From the NCBI GenBank assembly GCA_022574295.1, contig JACZSJ010000010.1, positions 1-36,737 of the forward strand: DNA of 36,737 nucleotides, given 5' to 3'. Below, piece after piece: positions 17,763-27,680 of this stretch. The position numbers and the translations under genes were made by a program. The notes below the pieces were generated by a model. It worked only from the letters and a program-made list of their open reading frames with translations. It was not told where the DNA came from and ran no database searches. How positions within the stretch are numbered: position 1 is the first letter of the stretch; every line of letters starts with the position of its first letter. The DNA is from Pseudomonadota bacterium (GTDB taxonomy: Bacteria > Pseudomonadota > Gammaproteobacteria > Eutrophobiales > Eutrophobiaceae).

Positions 17763-19004
17763 TTAGTTATTAGAAGTTTCAACCCGGTTACGGCCTTTTT
17801 TCTTTGCTTTATACAAGGCATCGTCGGCCGATTTCATGATGTCCTGAGTTGAATTATATTTTGCCTGTTTTTCTGCCACACCGATACTGACAGTAACATT
17901 CAGTTTTTTTGTATTATCAGATTTTGTCATTTTTTGACTGGGTTTGTCTTTAGGGCGTTGTTTATTTCGCACGACGAAAGGTTTGCAGGCAATATTATTT
18001 CTTAGCGCCTCCAGGTAGATAGTTGCACTGCCGATATCTTTTCCCGGAAAGACAATTGTGAATTCTTCGCCGCCATATCTAAAGGCTTTACCCCCGCCTT
18101 CAACACGTTGTAGATGCGCAGCCAGCATCTTCAAGACTTCATCCCCGATATCGTGTCCATGATTGTCATTCAGCTTTTTAAAATGATCGACATCAACCAT
18201 CGCCAGTGAGTAGGTCTTACCAAGTGATGCGAGTTGCTGCTTCAGTGCGCGTCGAGAAGGCAATTGGGTCAATTCATCTTTGTAAGCAAGATGATATGCG
18301 TTAATGACGATAGCGCTGAGCAAAATTAATCCGGCAATAATAAAATAGACTGTCGCAAGTTGTGTATTGAGTACAAAATGTAATGCGATAACCACGGAGA
18401 TAAGCGACAGAATCCATGCACCGCGTAGTTGATTAGGGCGCAATAACCAGTGTGCACATAAAACCGTGAGTGAAATGGCAATTATTAATTGTCCCGGTTG
18501 CTTGATGATGGTTTTTATTGCCAATGGATGTTGGATTATGTCCATAGATAGGTAAGTAGAAAGTCCAAATTGATTGGTTTTGATCAGCCAAAAAGCACCT
18601 ATCATCTGAGCAACAACAAATATGAGACGTTTTGTACCGTGCTGGTTGAGGATGCCACGTTCCTTCAGAAAATTAAAAATCAGAAAATTTAATGGGATTA
18701 AAATACAAAGTAGATTAAAGAGGAGTTCTTTTTGAAATCCTGGCAGACCTTTGGCCCAGAAGAATTGGCTTAATGCGCCAAAAGAAGCAACAAGGACGAT
18801 AATCAGATTAAATTCACGGCTGTTGTAGAACAACCAGCACAGTATCAGCCCAACGCCATAAACCACGTACGGGATCATGTGCAAATTGGCATCTAGCCAT
18901 GGGTGTCCTTGAAATTCGAGCCAGCCAACGGTGGTGGCGATTGCTGGCAGTAATAATGCCAATAGCAAACAACACGCTGTGAGAAGACGTGTCTTATTAT
19001 TCAA
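17763..19004 (-). CDS. Membrane diguanylate cyclase (GGDEF domain)
   Basis: Makes cyclic di-GMP from two GTP. The 413-residue product has about seven to eight hydrophobic segments over residues 1-235, with no named sensor domain that I recognise. A GGDEF domain follows, opening with AYKDELTQLPSRRAL. The active-site loop is GGEEF in FRYGGEEFTIVFPG near residue 310, so it should be active. The inhibitory RxxD motif expected five residues before it is missing (EGGG there), so product inhibition at that site is unlikely. A basic insertion (KQRPKDKPSQKMTKSDNTKK) lies within the domain before the final VSIGVAE. It stands alone and convergent with lolA; the signal it senses is unknown. Confidence 0.92.
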   Translation of the reverse strand: MNNKTRLLTACCLLLALLLPAIATTVGWLEFQGHPWLDANLHMIPYVVYGVGLILCWLFYNSREFNLIIVLVASFGALSQFFWAKGLPGFQKELLFNLLCILIPLNFLIFNFLKERGILNQHGTKRLIFVVAQMIGAFWLIKTNQFGLSTYLSMDIIQHPLAIKTIIKQPGQLIIAISLTVLCAHWLLRPNQLRGAWILSLISVVIALHFVLNTQLATVYFIIAGLILLSAIVINAYHLAYKDELTQLPSRRALKQQLASLGKTYSLAMVDVDHFKKLNDNHGHDIGDEVLKMLAAHLQRVEGGGKAFRYGGEEFTIVFPGKDIGSATIYLEALRNNIACKPFVVRNKQRPKDKPSQKMTKSDNTKKLNVTVSIGVAEKQAKYNSTQDIMKSADDALYKAKKKGRNRVETSNN

Positions 19005-19103
19005 GCTAACACTCGCACAATGTTATAATAAACATTAATTATATAGTATAACTTATTGTTTATAAAAGTATAATATGTGGTACTTGTTGAAATGAGTCAG
19101 GTT

Positions 19104-20738
19104 TTAGGCAGCGAAGTCTTTTTGGCGTTCGTGCGTGGGGACAAGGATCGTATTCTGGGGTGGTTTGCCGTGCTCAGGTTCAGGATAATCAAGCGAATAA
19201 TGAAGTCCTCGGCTTTCCTTGCGTTGCAATGCAGACTGAATAATTAAATCCGCCACGGTGACCAGATTACGTAGTTCGATGAGGTCATTGGTGACACGAA
19301 AATTACCGTAATATTCCATGATTTCTTTTTGCAGAAGACTCACGCGACTTTGAGCCCTGTGTAGCCGCTTAGTTGTCCTGACAATGCCCACATAATCCCA
19401 CATAAAGCGTCGGAGCTCGTCCCAATTATGTGATACCACCACTTCTTCATCAGAATTTGTGACCTGGCTTTCGTCCCACTCAGGGACTTCCGGGGACATG
19501 CTTACCACTGATAATCTGGCCTTTATATCCTGGAAGGCAGAATGAGCGAAGACCACACATTCAAGCAGCGAATTACTGGCCATGCGATTTGCACCGTGTA
19601 GGCCAGAATTTGTGACCTCACCAATCGCATATAAGCGCGAAATATCTGTTCTACCATGTTTATCGATCATGACACCACCGCAGGTATAGTGTGCAGCGGG
19701 GACAACAGGAACAGCTTGTTTGGCCAAATCGAAGCCAAAACATAAACATTTTTGATAGATGTTAGGAAAGTGAGTAATGATGAAATCTTTTGATCGATGA
19801 CTGATATCCAGATATACGCATTCACCGCCTAGCCTTTTCATCTCATGGTCAATGGCACGTGCAACGATATCTCTTGGTGCGAGCTCAGCCCGTTGGTCAA
19901 AGCGATGCATAAAGGGTTCACCATTTGAGAGTAATAATCTGGCACCTTCCCCGCGTAATGCCTCCGAAATAAGAAAGGATTTAGCATCCGGGTGATACAG
20001 GCAGGTCGGATGAAACTGAATAAATTCCATATTGGCAATCCTGCAGCCTGCACGCCAGGCCATGGCGATGCCGTCACCGGTGCATATATCAGGGTTACTT
20101 GTGTAGAGGTAAACTTTACCAACACCACCTGTCGCCAGAATCACAAAGCGGGCCTTGAATACTTCTACTGATAATTTTTCTTCGTTATAGACATACGCGC
20201 CCAGGCACCTGTTGATATGTGTCGACTGAGCAGATTTGTCACTGGTGATCAGGTCAATGGCAGTTCGATATTCGAACAACTCGATGTTTGAATGTGCGCG
20301 AACTTTGTTTTCCAGAGTCGTTTCGATAGCACGTCCTGTGGAATCCAGGGCATGGATGATCCTATGATGCGTATGGCCGCCTTCCTTGTGCAGGTGGAAG
20401 TCCATGCTGCCATCAGCATCGGCAGTCCTGGTAAAATTTACGCCTAGATCTGTCAGCCATTGAATACTTTCACGTCCATGTTCTACGACAAAGCGGACTA
20501 TCCTCTCATCACAAAGCCCCGCACCTGTTTGTAAAGTATCCTGGACATGTGAATCGATTGAATCACACGTGTCGAGGACAGCCGAAACACCGCCTTGCGC
20601 ATAAAAAGTAGCACCTTCTGTCAATTCACTTTTAGACAAAACGGCGACGTTTGCATGATCTGCCAATTGCAGCGCGAGACTTAGACCGGAAGCCCCACTG
20701 CCTATAATCAGTACATCATGTTGGTATTGGTGTGTCAT
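19104..20738 (-). CDS. nadB: L-aspartate oxidase
   Basis: The FAD enzyme that oxidises L-aspartate to iminoaspartate in de novo NAD synthesis, working with NadA. The 544-residue product starts with the FAD-binding [19 protein letters not shown] and continues with [14 protein letters not shown]. The active-site region [13 protein letters not shown] ([12 protein letters not shown]) and [31 protein letters not shown] all match NadB. The fumarate-reductase C-terminal domain follows. nadA and nadC are not in the window. It is divergent from rpoE, the arrangement seen in E. coli and Pseudomonas. Confidence 0.96.
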   Translation of the reverse strand: MTHQYQHDVLIIGSGASGLSLALQLADHANVAVLSKSELTEGATFYAQGGVSAVLDTCDSIDSHVQDTLQTGAGLCDERIVRFVVEHGRESIQWLTDLGVNFTRTADADGSMDFHLHKEGGHTHHRIIHALDSTGRAIETTLENKVRAHSNIELFEYRTAIDLITSDKSAQSTHINRCLGAYVYNEEKLSVEVFKARFVILATGGVGKVYLYTSNPDICTGDGIAMAWRAGCRIANMEFIQFHPTCLYHPDAKSFLISEALRGEGARLLLSNGEPFMHRFDQRAELAPRDIVARAIDHEMKRLGGECVYLDISHRSKDFIITHFPNIYQKCLCFGFDLAKQAVPVVPAAHYTCGGVMIDKHGRTDISRLYAIGEVTNSGLHGANRMASNSLLECVVFAHSAFQDIKARLSVVSMSPEVPEWDESQVTNSDEEVVVSHNWDELRRFMWDYVGIVRTTKRLHRAQSRVSLLQKEIMEYYGNFRVTNDLIELRNLVTVADLIIQSALQRKESRGLHYSLDYPEPEHGKPPQNTILVPTHERQKDFAA

Positions 20739-20809
20739 GTATCTTAAGATAGTATACGCGGAAATAAATGTAAGCTATTGATTGGGATTTACTCCTGGAA
20801 ATTAGCTTG

Positions 20810-20837
20810 GGAACTCAGGTTTCTGATTTGGGTCAAT
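20810..20837 (+). promoter_or_regulatory. Candidate sigma-E-type promoter upstream of rpoE
   Basis: GGAACTC (20810-20816), then 16 bases, then TCAAT (20833-20837), close to the RpoE/AlgU consensus GGAACTT-N15-17-TCnAA. It lies about 60 bases before the rpoE start and fits the autoregulation known for this operon. Confidence 0.55.
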
Positions 20838-20895
20838 AAATAAAAATTAAAAACAATATTTTATCCACGGATCATAACACATGGGGTTTGCCTGA

Positions 20896-21477
20896 ATGGG
20901 CGAAAGCGTTACTGACAAGCAACTGGTAGAAAGAGTACAAAATGGTGACAAGAAAGCTTTTGATCTTCTGGTGCTTAAATACCAGCAGCGCATTATCAAT
21001 CTGGTCTCAAGATTTGTACACAATCCCAGTGATGCACAGGATATTACTCAGGAGGCCTTTATCAAGGCCTATCGGGCGTTGCCGAACTTTCGTGGTGAGA
21101 GCGCCTTTTACACGTGGATGTACCGTATAGCGGTCAATACGGCGAAGAATTATCTGGCAGTCAAGTCCAGAAGGCCACTTGAGTCCGCACAAGATATTGA
21201 TGACGTGGAACAAATCGAGGGTGATCACACTCTAAGACATCAGGAAACCCCTGAACACTTGTTGTTAAGGGATGAGATACAGGAGACTATCCTCAATTCG
21301 ATTGAGGCATTGCCTGAGGATTTGAAGATTGCAATCACTTTACGCGAGGCAGAAGGATTGAGTTATGAGGACATTGCGAACGCCATGGACTGTCCGATTG
21401 GTACGGTCAGATCACGTATCTTCCGGGCCCGTGAGGCGATAGATAGAGAGTTAAAACCATTACTTGAAAATGAGTGA
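20896..21477 (+). CDS. rpoE: Extracytoplasmic sigma factor RpoE/AlgU
   Basis: The ECF sigma factor that directs the envelope-stress regulon. The 193-residue product has region 2 (DLLVLKYQQRIINLVSRFV, DAQDITQEAFIKAYRALPNFRG) for -10 recognition and core binding, and region 4 with a helix-turn-helix (GLSYEDIANAMDCPIGTVRSRIFRARE) for -35 binding. It is followed by rseA (six bases), rseB and degP, so the regulator, its brake and its main protease target form one operon. A sigma-E-like promoter upstream suggests positive autoregulation. Confidence 0.97.
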   Translation: MGESVTDKQLVERVQNGDKKAFDLLVLKYQQRIINLVSRFVHNPSDAQDITQEAFIKAYRALPNFRGESAFYTWMYRIAVNTAKNYLAVKSRRPLESAQDIDDVEQIEGDHTLRHQETPEHLLLRDEIQETILNSIEALPEDLKIAITLREAEGLSYEDIANAMDCPIGTVRSRIFRAREAIDRELKPLLENE

Positions 21478-21483
21478 AATGAG

Positions 21484-22071
21484 ATGAACGAGCAGAAGCG
21501 TGAACAATTATCGGCACTGGTAGATGATGAACTAAGCCATGAAACATCGTCTGCGATTAATACCCTGTTAGAAGATAATGAGGCCAAAGAGACATGGACA
21601 AGATACCACTTGATTGGTGATTCAATGCGTGGCCATTTACCGGAACGTATCGAAGATATTGCAGATAATGTGAGTCAGGCCATTGCTTTACAACCGATTA
21701 TTCTTGCTCCCCAAAAGGAATCACCCAATCGGAAATCTCCTGGCCTGATGAAACCTGTGATGGGGTTTGCCATTGCCGCTTCAGTTGCTGCCGTTGCTAT
21801 TTTTAATGTTCAGCAAGCCAACCAGAGTCCTGTAAGAGGGCAACAAGTGATTGCACAGTCCAGCATAGCCACGACCCCACCATCTTTGGCGCTGACACCA
21901 CAATTTGCAATACAGCAAAAAGAACCAACTCAGGCTCAGCAATATCGAAGCCTGGATCCTCGGTTGAGCCGATATATGGTTAATTATAATGAATATCGGG
22001 TAAATGCAGGCGTCCGGAGTATGCCGCCACATGTGAGACTGGTTGCCAACGAAACAGGAACAAAGAAATAA
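21484..22071 (+). CDS. rseA: Anti-sigma-E factor RseA/MucA
   Basis: An inner-membrane protein that holds RpoE inactive until cut by DegS/AlgW and RseP. The 195-residue product has the cytoplasmic RseA N-terminal domain (QLSALVDDELSHE, WTRYHLIGDSMRG), one transmembrane segment at about residues 87-104 (PVMGFAIAASVAAVAIF), and a periplasmic tail rich in Gln that ends near RLVANETGTKK. Domain order and length match MucA. The periplasmic part would bind RseB, encoded next. Confidence 0.93.
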   Translation: MNEQKREQLSALVDDELSHETSSAINTLLEDNEAKETWTRYHLIGDSMRGHLPERIEDIADNVSQAIALQPIILAPQKESPNRKSPGLMKPVMGFAIAASVAAVAIFNVQQANQSPVRGQQVIAQSSIATTPPSLALTPQFAIQQKEPTQAQQYRSLDPRLSRYMVNYNEYRVNAGVRSMPPHVRLVANETGTKK

Positions 22072-22080
22072 GTAAAACTA

Positions 22081-23094
22081 ATGGGTTTGGATAAAATTTT
22101 GTTGCCACGTTTTCTACCTCCGGATCCTCTGTTTCAGGGTTTCCTGTTTCTACCTTTAATGCTGCTTTCAGCAGCTTTGTTTGCTGCGGATCGAATGCCA
22201 CCGGCCCAACAGCTGATTAATCAAATGTCGCAAGCAAATCATGAGCTCAATTACGAAGGTATTTTTATTTATCGTCGTCACGGGAAGATGGACACGATGC
22301 GCATTATTCACAAAGTCGATGAAGATGGTGTCCAGGAAAGGATTGTTTCATTAACAGGCTTTGCTCGTGAAGTCATACGCAATAAAAATTCTGTGATCTG
22401 TATTCTGCCGGATAGCGAATCGGTGATGGTAGAAAAAAGTAATCCAGGGCAATTCAAAATTAGTCAATTGCCTGAACAAATAGGAAAGGCCTCCGAGTAT
22501 TACAATTTTTCAATTGCCGGACAGGATCGTGTTGCGAACAGACCTGCATGGATAGTGAATATCGTGCCCAAAGACAAATATCGTTATGGGTATCAGCTAT
22601 GGATCGACCTGGAGACGAAGCTACTTCTTAAATCTGAATTGAAAAACAAAGAAGGAGAGCTAATTGAACAATTCTCATTTGCAAAACTTCAGATTATGGA
22701 AGATATTCCTGATGAGTGGTTGAAGCCTGAAATTTCGGGTGTAGGTTACACCTGGTATGATAATTCCTCAGATGAATTGCCTGTAGATAAGGGAGATGTG
22801 TCCTGGAAGGCAACGTGGATGCCCGATGGTTTTGCGATGAGTGATTGGGGGAAACAAGCCGTTGATGAAAGCCAGATGCCTGTTGAACACCTGATGTATT
22901 CGGATGGTTTGGCATTGGTATCAGTGTTTGTAGAAAAACTTGATGGCCCTGTAAACATTGTAACAGGCCCTTCCAGCATGGGAGGCGTCAATACCTTTTC
23001 AACAATGACAGATAGCTACCTGATTACTGCCGTTGGTGAAGTTCCCCAAGACACGGTCAAATTGATTGCTAAATCTGTTGTTTCAAGCAAGTAA
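22081..23094 (+). CDS. rseB: Sigma-E regulatory protein RseB/MucB
   Basis: A periplasmic protein that shields RseA from cleavage and senses mislocalised lipopolysaccharide or lipoproteins. The 337-residue product has a long N-terminal region ending in a hydrophobic stretch with likely cleavage at LFA-ADRMPP (near residue 36). The LolA-like domain follows (NYEGIFIYRRHGKMDTMRIIH) and then the C-terminal MucB domain (VSWKATWMPDGFAM, YSDGLALVSVFVEKL). The gene starts nine bases after rseA. rseC (mucC), which usually follows, is missing; degP comes directly next. Confidence 0.94.
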   Translation: MGLDKILLPRFLPPDPLFQGFLFLPLMLLSAALFAADRMPPAQQLINQMSQANHELNYEGIFIYRRHGKMDTMRIIHKVDEDGVQERIVSLTGFAREVIRNKNSVICILPDSESVMVEKSNPGQFKISQLPEQIGKASEYYNFSIAGQDRVANRPAWIVNIVPKDKYRYGYQLWIDLETKLLLKSELKNKEGELIEQFSFAKLQIMEDIPDEWLKPEISGVGYTWYDNSSDELPVDKGDVSWKATWMPDGFAMSDWGKQAVDESQMPVEHLMYSDGLALVSVFVEKLDGPVNIVTGPSSMGGVNTFSTMTDSYLITAVGEVPQDTVKLIAKSVVSSK

Positions 23095-23117
23095 TTAATT
23101 CGCGAATATTAATCAAT

Positions 23118-23133
23118 TTTCTACATGTAGAAA
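23118..23133. promoter_or_regulatory. 16-bp perfect palindrome in the rseB-degP gap
   Basis: TTTCTACATGTAGAAA is a perfect palindrome 55 bases before the degP start. It could be an operator half-site pair or a chance palindrome in AT-rich DNA. No known binding motif is recognised. Confidence 0.3.
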
Positions 23134-23187
23134 CACCTGTTCGCCTAAAATATTATCAGTTAAAATTTCTATTTTTATGGAGTAACT

Positions 23188-24627
23188 ATGAACTACGGAA
23201 TCCTGTTATCAAAACGAGCATTGAGTCTTGTTTTTATCTGTATGGTTTTATCAATTCAATCTCTGCAGGCACGTTCGCTACCGGATTTTACGCCGTTGGT
23301 GGAAAAAAATGCTGCTGCAGTCGTGAATATCAGTACGACCATCAAAAAGGGCAATGGGAGGTCACGGATTCAGGGGCATAATTTTCCTGATGTTCCAAAA
23401 GATAGCCCGCTCTATGATTTCTTTAACAAGTTTTTCGGAGAAGTCCCCAAAGGCATGGCGCCTAACCAGCAGAGAACATCGCTTGGTTCCGGGTTTATTA
23501 TGTCTGCTGATGGTTACATCATCACCAATAACCATGTCGTGAAAGATGCGGATGAAGTCATCGTTCGTCTCAACGATCGAAGAGAGTTTGTGGCCAAAGT
23601 CATTGGCACTGATGAACGCAGCGATATTGCTGTATTAAAAATTGATGCTAAAAGCTTGCCAATATTAAAAATAGGTGACTCTTCAAAGCTAAAAGTTGGT
23701 GAATGGGTACTGGCGATTGGCTCGCCTTTTGGTTTTGATCATTCTGTAACACAAGGCATTATAAGTGCGATGGGGAGAAGTTTGCCGAACGAAAATTATG
23801 TGCCTTTTATTCAAACTGATGTTGCGATCAACCCAGGGAATTCAGGTGGTCCATTATTTAACCTGCAAGGTGAAGTCATAGGCGTTAATTCCCAAATTTA
23901 TAGCCGTACAGGCGGTTATATGGGTATGTCTTTTGCGATTCCTATCAATGTTGTCAAGGATATTTATCAACAGTTAAGAGAACATGGTCATGTGTCTCGT
24001 GGTTGGTTAGGTGTTTTGATACAGGATGTTACCAGAGAATTGGCTGAATCCTTTGCCATGAAAAAACCACACGGGGCGCTAGTTGCAAAAATTATGTCAG
24101 ACAGTCCCGCTGAAGATGCTGGATTTAAGGTTGGTGATGTTATCGTTAGTTTTAATGGAGATGAAATAGGTGTCTCATCCGATCTGCCACCTATTGTGGG
24201 CACTACAAAAGTTGGCAAAAATGTCCCCGTAGAGGTGATTCGACATGGAAAAACGGTCAATCTAAGAGTGAAAATTGCGGAATTGCCGGTTGATGACAGT
24301 GTCAAGCTTTCTGCAACAGGGAAAAATGGAAGTGCAGGACAAAACGCTCTGAATATTATCGTTGATGATTTAACGAAAGAACAACGTGAGGAACTGGAAA
24401 TAAAAGATCATGGAGTCATTGTTAGTCAGATATCATCTGGCCCTGCATATAAAGCAGGGGTAAGAAATGGTGATGTCATGCTGATGCTCAATAACATTAA
24501 AATCAAAGATACGAAACATTTTGAAGAATTGATCAAGTCATTACCAAAAGACAAATCGGTTCCCATATTGATCCAGAGAAGGGGTGGGCCGATATTCCTT
24601 GCTTTAAGACTGGAAGAAGATTCCTGA
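23188..24627 (+). CDS. degP: Periplasmic serine endoprotease DegP/MucD
   Basis: An HtrA protease and chaperone that degrades misfolded envelope proteins. The 479-residue product has a signal peptide (to about residue 28), a trypsin-like domain with the triad His116 (TNNHVV), Asp146 (RSDIAVL) and Ser219 (NPGNSGGPL), and two PDZ domains (about 275-365 and 385-475). Length and operon position match MucD. It has an SD-like GGAG six bases before the ATG. It is encoded in the rpoE operon and is a standard RpoE target. Confidence 0.96.
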   Translation: MNYGILLSKRALSLVFICMVLSIQSLQARSLPDFTPLVEKNAAAVVNISTTIKKGNGRSRIQGHNFPDVPKDSPLYDFFNKFFGEVPKGMAPNQQRTSLGSGFIMSADGYIITNNHVVKDADEVIVRLNDRREFVAKVIGTDERSDIAVLKIDAKSLPILKIGDSSKLKVGEWVLAIGSPFGFDHSVTQGIISAMGRSLPNENYVPFIQTDVAINPGNSGGPLFNLQGEVIGVNSQIYSRTGGYMGMSFAIPINVVKDIYQQLREHGHVSRGWLGVLIQDVTRELAESFAMKKPHGALVAKIMSDSPAEDAGFKVGDVIVSFNGDEIGVSSDLPPIVGTTKVGKNVPVEVIRHGKTVNLRVKIAELPVDDSVKLSATGKNGSAGQNALNIIVDDLTKEQREELEIKDHGVIVSQISSGPAYKAGVRNGDVMLMLNNIKIKDTKHFEELIKSLPKDKSVPILIQRRGGPIFLALRLEEDS

Positions 24628-24655
24628 TCGATCAAGCTCAGCTTGTTATCGAACA

Positions 24656-24934
24656 ATGGAATTGATCATATACAGCAAGCAGGGATGCCATTTATGCGAG
24701 GTGATGAAACAGGAGCTGGAAGCCATGAACCTGGGAAAATCGGGTATAGGCCAATCAGGTGATAGTAGGCCAGACACCATAAAGGTCATAGATATAGATA
24801 ATGACTCTGACCTGATGAAGCGTTATCACGATAAAATCCCTGTGTTATTCGTCAATGATGTAGAGATCTGTCACCACAGGTTAAACAAAAAGAGACTTGT
24901 TAGCTTTCTGAACTCTGAAAAGAAGCATCCCTAG
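24656..24934 (+). CDS. Glutaredoxin-like thiol-disulphide protein (DUF836 type)
   Basis: A 92-residue thioredoxin-fold protein beginning MELIIYSKQGCHLCEVMKQEL. The redox pair CHLC is at residues 11-14, and a cis-Pro-type segment KIPVLFVNDVEI follows, with a C-terminal helix. This is the glutaredoxin-like DUF836 pattern. It lies between degP and lepA, where similar genes are found in other gammaproteobacteria. An insert rich in Gly and Ser (NLGKSGIGQSGDSRPD) sits before the second strand. Partner and substrate are unknown; no signal peptide, so probably cytoplasmic. Confidence 0.85.
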   Translation: MELIIYSKQGCHLCEVMKQELEAMNLGKSGIGQSGDSRPDTIKVIDIDNDSDLMKRYHDKIPVLFVNDVEICHHRLNKKRLVSFLNSEKKHP

Positions 24935-25001
24935 ATTCAGGCTGACTAAGTTCAGGCTATTTAGATGTAACTGATGGCTGTATATAGGTACTTATATAAG
25001 C

Positions 25002-25007
25002 TAGAAT
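25002..25007 (+). promoter_or_regulatory. Candidate -10 box for the lepA operon
   Basis: TAGAAT followed by CGCCCGCC about 77 bases before lepA. The same -10 plus GC-rich discriminator appears before pdxJ and the DUF1820 gene. The -35 region (TGTATA at 17 bases) is poor. Confidence 0.4.
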
Positions 25008-25083
25008 CGCCCGCCGTTAGCATTGATTAAGGATAGCAAACCTGTCTGCTTATCAAGCTCTCATACATTGAACTCATAAAATT

Positions 25084-26880
25084 ATGCAAAATATTCGCAA
25101 TTTCTCGATCATCGCACACATAGATCACGGCAAATCAACATTGGCCGATCGGTTTATACAGCACTGTGGTGCGTTGACAGAACGCGAAATGGCTGATCAG
25201 GTGCTTGATTCTATGGATCTGGAACGTGAACGAGGGATTACCATTAAATCTCAGAGTGTCAGCCTGGATTACAAAGCTAAAAATGGAGCAAGTTATCAGT
25301 TAAATCTCATTGATACACCGGGGCATGTTGATTTTGGCTATGAGGTATCACGCTCACTCGCTGCATGTGATGGTGCATTATTGGTGGTGGATGCATCCCA
25401 GGGGGTTGAAGCGCAGAGCGTTGCGAATTGTTTGACAGCGGTCGATCTGGACCTGGAAATATTACCGGTGCTGAATAAGATTGATCTGCCATCTTCTGAT
25501 CCTGAACGTGTGTTACAGGAGATTGAGGAGATCATTGGCATTGATACCACTAATACAGTGCAGGTAAGTGCCAAAACCGGTCTGGGTGTGGAGGCCTTGC
25601 TTGAGCAGATTATTGAGGTGATTCCACCCCCCTCAGGAAGTGAAGATGCGCCTCTGAGGGCACTGATTATTGATTCCTGGTTTGATAATTACCTGGGCGT
25701 TGTTTCACTGGTAAGAGTCGTCGACGGTTGTTTGCCAGCAGGGAAGAAAATGCGTGTCATGTCCACGGGGAGGGACCACCTGGTTGATGAAGTGGGTGTG
25801 TTCACACCAAAACGACATGCGCAGAAGGTATTGAAAACGGGGCAAGTCGGTTATGTTATTTCCGGTATTAAAGATCTTGGTGGTGCACCCGTCGGTGATA
25901 CATTAACGCTGGTCGAAGATCCCGCATCTGAGGCGTTAACAGGGTTCCAGGAGATAAAACCCAAAGTATTCGCAGGAATGTACCCTGTTGATTCCAGTGA
26001 TTATGAAGCTTTTCGGGACGCGTTGACGAAACTAAAATTGAATGATGCGTCACTTCATTTTGAACCCGAAACATCTCAGGCGCTAGGGTTTGGTTTTCGT
26101 TGTGGCTTCCTGGGAATGTTGCATATGGAAATCATTCAGGAACGGCTTGAGCGTGAGTATGACATGAGTCTGATAATCACTGCGCCAACCGTTGTTTATG
26201 AAGTCGAAACCACCAATGGAGAGGTGTTGACAGTTGATAATCCAGCGAAATTACCCCCAAGCGATAAAATTAAAGAGATCCGAGAGCCCATTATTTATGC
26301 TGATATTCTTGTGCCGCAGGATTACCTGGGGAATGTGATTTCATTGTGTATCGAGAAACGTGGTGTACAAAAGAAATTGCAATATCTTGGTAATCAGATT
26401 TCCCTCGGATTTGAATTACCCATGAGCGAAGTCGTTCTGGACTTTTTTGATCGTCTAAAATCGGCGAGTCGTGGATATGCGTCTTTTGATTATAACTTTC
26501 TACGGTTTCAGGCGTCATCACTGGTAAAACTCGATATATTAATTAATGGTGATCGTGTAGATGCTTTATCAATTATTACGCATCAGGAACAATCTCGAAA
26601 TAGAGGGCACGAATTGACAGCTAAAATTAAAGAATTTATTCCCAGACAAATGTTTGATGTTGCCATTCAGGCCGCTATCGGTTCTAAAATTTTATCGAGA
26701 CATTCAGTCAAGGCATTGCGTAAAAATGTAACAGCAAAATGCTATGGTGGAGATATTTCGCGCAAGCGCAAGTTGCTGGAAAAACAAAAGGCAGGTAAAA
26801 AGAGAATGAAAAAATTTGGTTCAGTAGAAATACCGCAAGATGCCTTTATGGCTATATTGCATGTGGGGAGAAACAGGTGA
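25084..26880 (+). CDS. lepA: Elongation factor 4 (LepA)
   Basis: A ribosome-dependent GTPase that aids 30S assembly or back-translocation. The 598-residue product has G1 HIDHGKST, the effector region [11 protein letters not shown]3 DTPGH, G4 NKID, then domains II, III, V and the LepA-specific C-terminal domain ([43 protein letters not shown] in part; [22 protein letters not shown]). Length is typical. The stop overlaps the GTG start of lepB, so the two are translationally coupled. Confidence 0.97.
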   Translation: MQNIRNFSIIAHIDHGKSTLADRFIQHCGALTEREMADQVLDSMDLERERGITIKSQSVSLDYKAKNGASYQLNLIDTPGHVDFGYEVSRSLAACDGALLVVDASQGVEAQSVANCLTAVDLDLEILPVLNKIDLPSSDPERVLQEIEEIIGIDTTNTVQVSAKTGLGVEALLEQIIEVIPPPSGSEDAPLRALIIDSWFDNYLGVVSLVRVVDGCLPAGKKMRVMSTGRDHLVDEVGVFTPKRHAQKVLKTGQVGYVISGIKDLGGAPVGDTLTLVEDPASEALTGFQEIKPKVFAGMYPVDSSDYEAFRDALTKLKLNDASLHFEPETSQALGFGFRCGFLGMLHMEIIQERLEREYDMSLIITAPTVVYEVETTNGEVLTVDNPAKLPPSDKIKEIREPIIYADILVPQDYLGNVISLCIEKRGVQKKLQYLGNQISLGFELPMSEVVLDFFDRLKSASRGYASFDYNFLRFQASSLVKLDILINGDRVDALSIITHQEQSRNRGHELTAKIKEFIPRQMFDVAIQAAIGSKILSRHSVKALRKNVTAKCYGGDISRKRKLLEKQKAGKKRMKKFGSVEIPQDAFMAILHVGRNR

Positions 26881-27677
26881 ATATAGATTTTTCAGCCGTA
26901 CTGGTATTTTTAACATTTGTCAGCGGCATTATCTGGCTGCTTGGGGTACTTTTTTTTATTGATAAAGATAATCTGGACGAGAGTGGCGAAGTTATGTTAC
27001 CTACCATTGTCGATTTTGCCAGATCGTTTTTCCCTGTATTTTTTATCGTATTGATATTGCGTTCATTTATTGTAGAACCTTTCAAAATACCCTCCGCCTC
27101 GATGATGCCAACATTATTAATTGGGGATTTTATTCTGGTCAATAAATATGATTACGGTATTCGTTTACCCGTGCTCAATATAAAAATAGTCGACAACAAG
27201 ACTCCAAAACGCGGAGATATCGTCGTTTTTCGTTACCCAGAAGATCCAAGTATTCCTTTTATCAAGCGAGTTGTAGGCTTGCCGGGTGATAAATTCCACT
27301 ATCAGGATAAGATCTTGACTATCAATGGTGAGCCTGTTGAGCAGCTCGAGATTGGCGTTTATAGCGCAGTTGGATCAGGTAAAATGATGGATGGAGCAAT
27401 ATTAAGCACAGAATTACTGGAAAATGCACAACATGAAATCCTGCGCATGCCATTCAGACCTTCACAAAATGTTGAAGGTATTGTCCCAAAAGGGCACTAT
27501 TTTGTCCTGGGAGATAATCGCGATAATAGTAAAGACAGTCGTTATTGGGGTTATGTGCCGGATGAGAATCTCGTTGGCAGGGCATTTATGATCTGGATGA
27601 ACTGGGACAGCAAAAACGGTGGCATTGACTGGGGAAGAATTGGTACGATGATAAGTAATACAAATGAAAAGGGGTAA
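26877..27677 (+). CDS. lepB: Signal peptidase I
   Basis: The inner-membrane protease that removes Sec and Tat signal peptides. The 266-residue product has two N-terminal membrane segments (about residues 6-28 and 50-64). The catalytic Ser75 is in PSASMMPTL and the general base Lys130 in [11 protein letters not shown]. The C-terminal [14 protein letters not shown] box is canonical. The start is GTG within the lepA stop (GTGA). It is followed by a DUF4845 gene, the usual order. Confidence 0.95.
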   Translation: MNIDFSAVLVFLTFVSGIIWLLGVLFFIDKDNLDESGEVMLPTIVDFARSFFPVFFIVLILRSFIVEPFKIPSASMMPTLLIGDFILVNKYDYGIRLPVLNIKIVDNKTPKRGDIVVFRYPEDPSIPFIKRVVGLPGDKFHYQDKILTINGEPVEQLEIGVYSAVGSGKMMDGAILSTELLENAQHEILRMPFRPSQNVEGIVPKGHYFVLGDNRDNSKDSRYWGYVPDENLVGRAFMIWMNWDSKNGGIDWGRIGTMISNTNEKG

Positions 27678-27680
27678 GTG

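Noticed and set aside
24938-24965. TTCAGGCT repeated twice in the gap before lepA
   Set aside because: Eight bases, two copies, likely chance.
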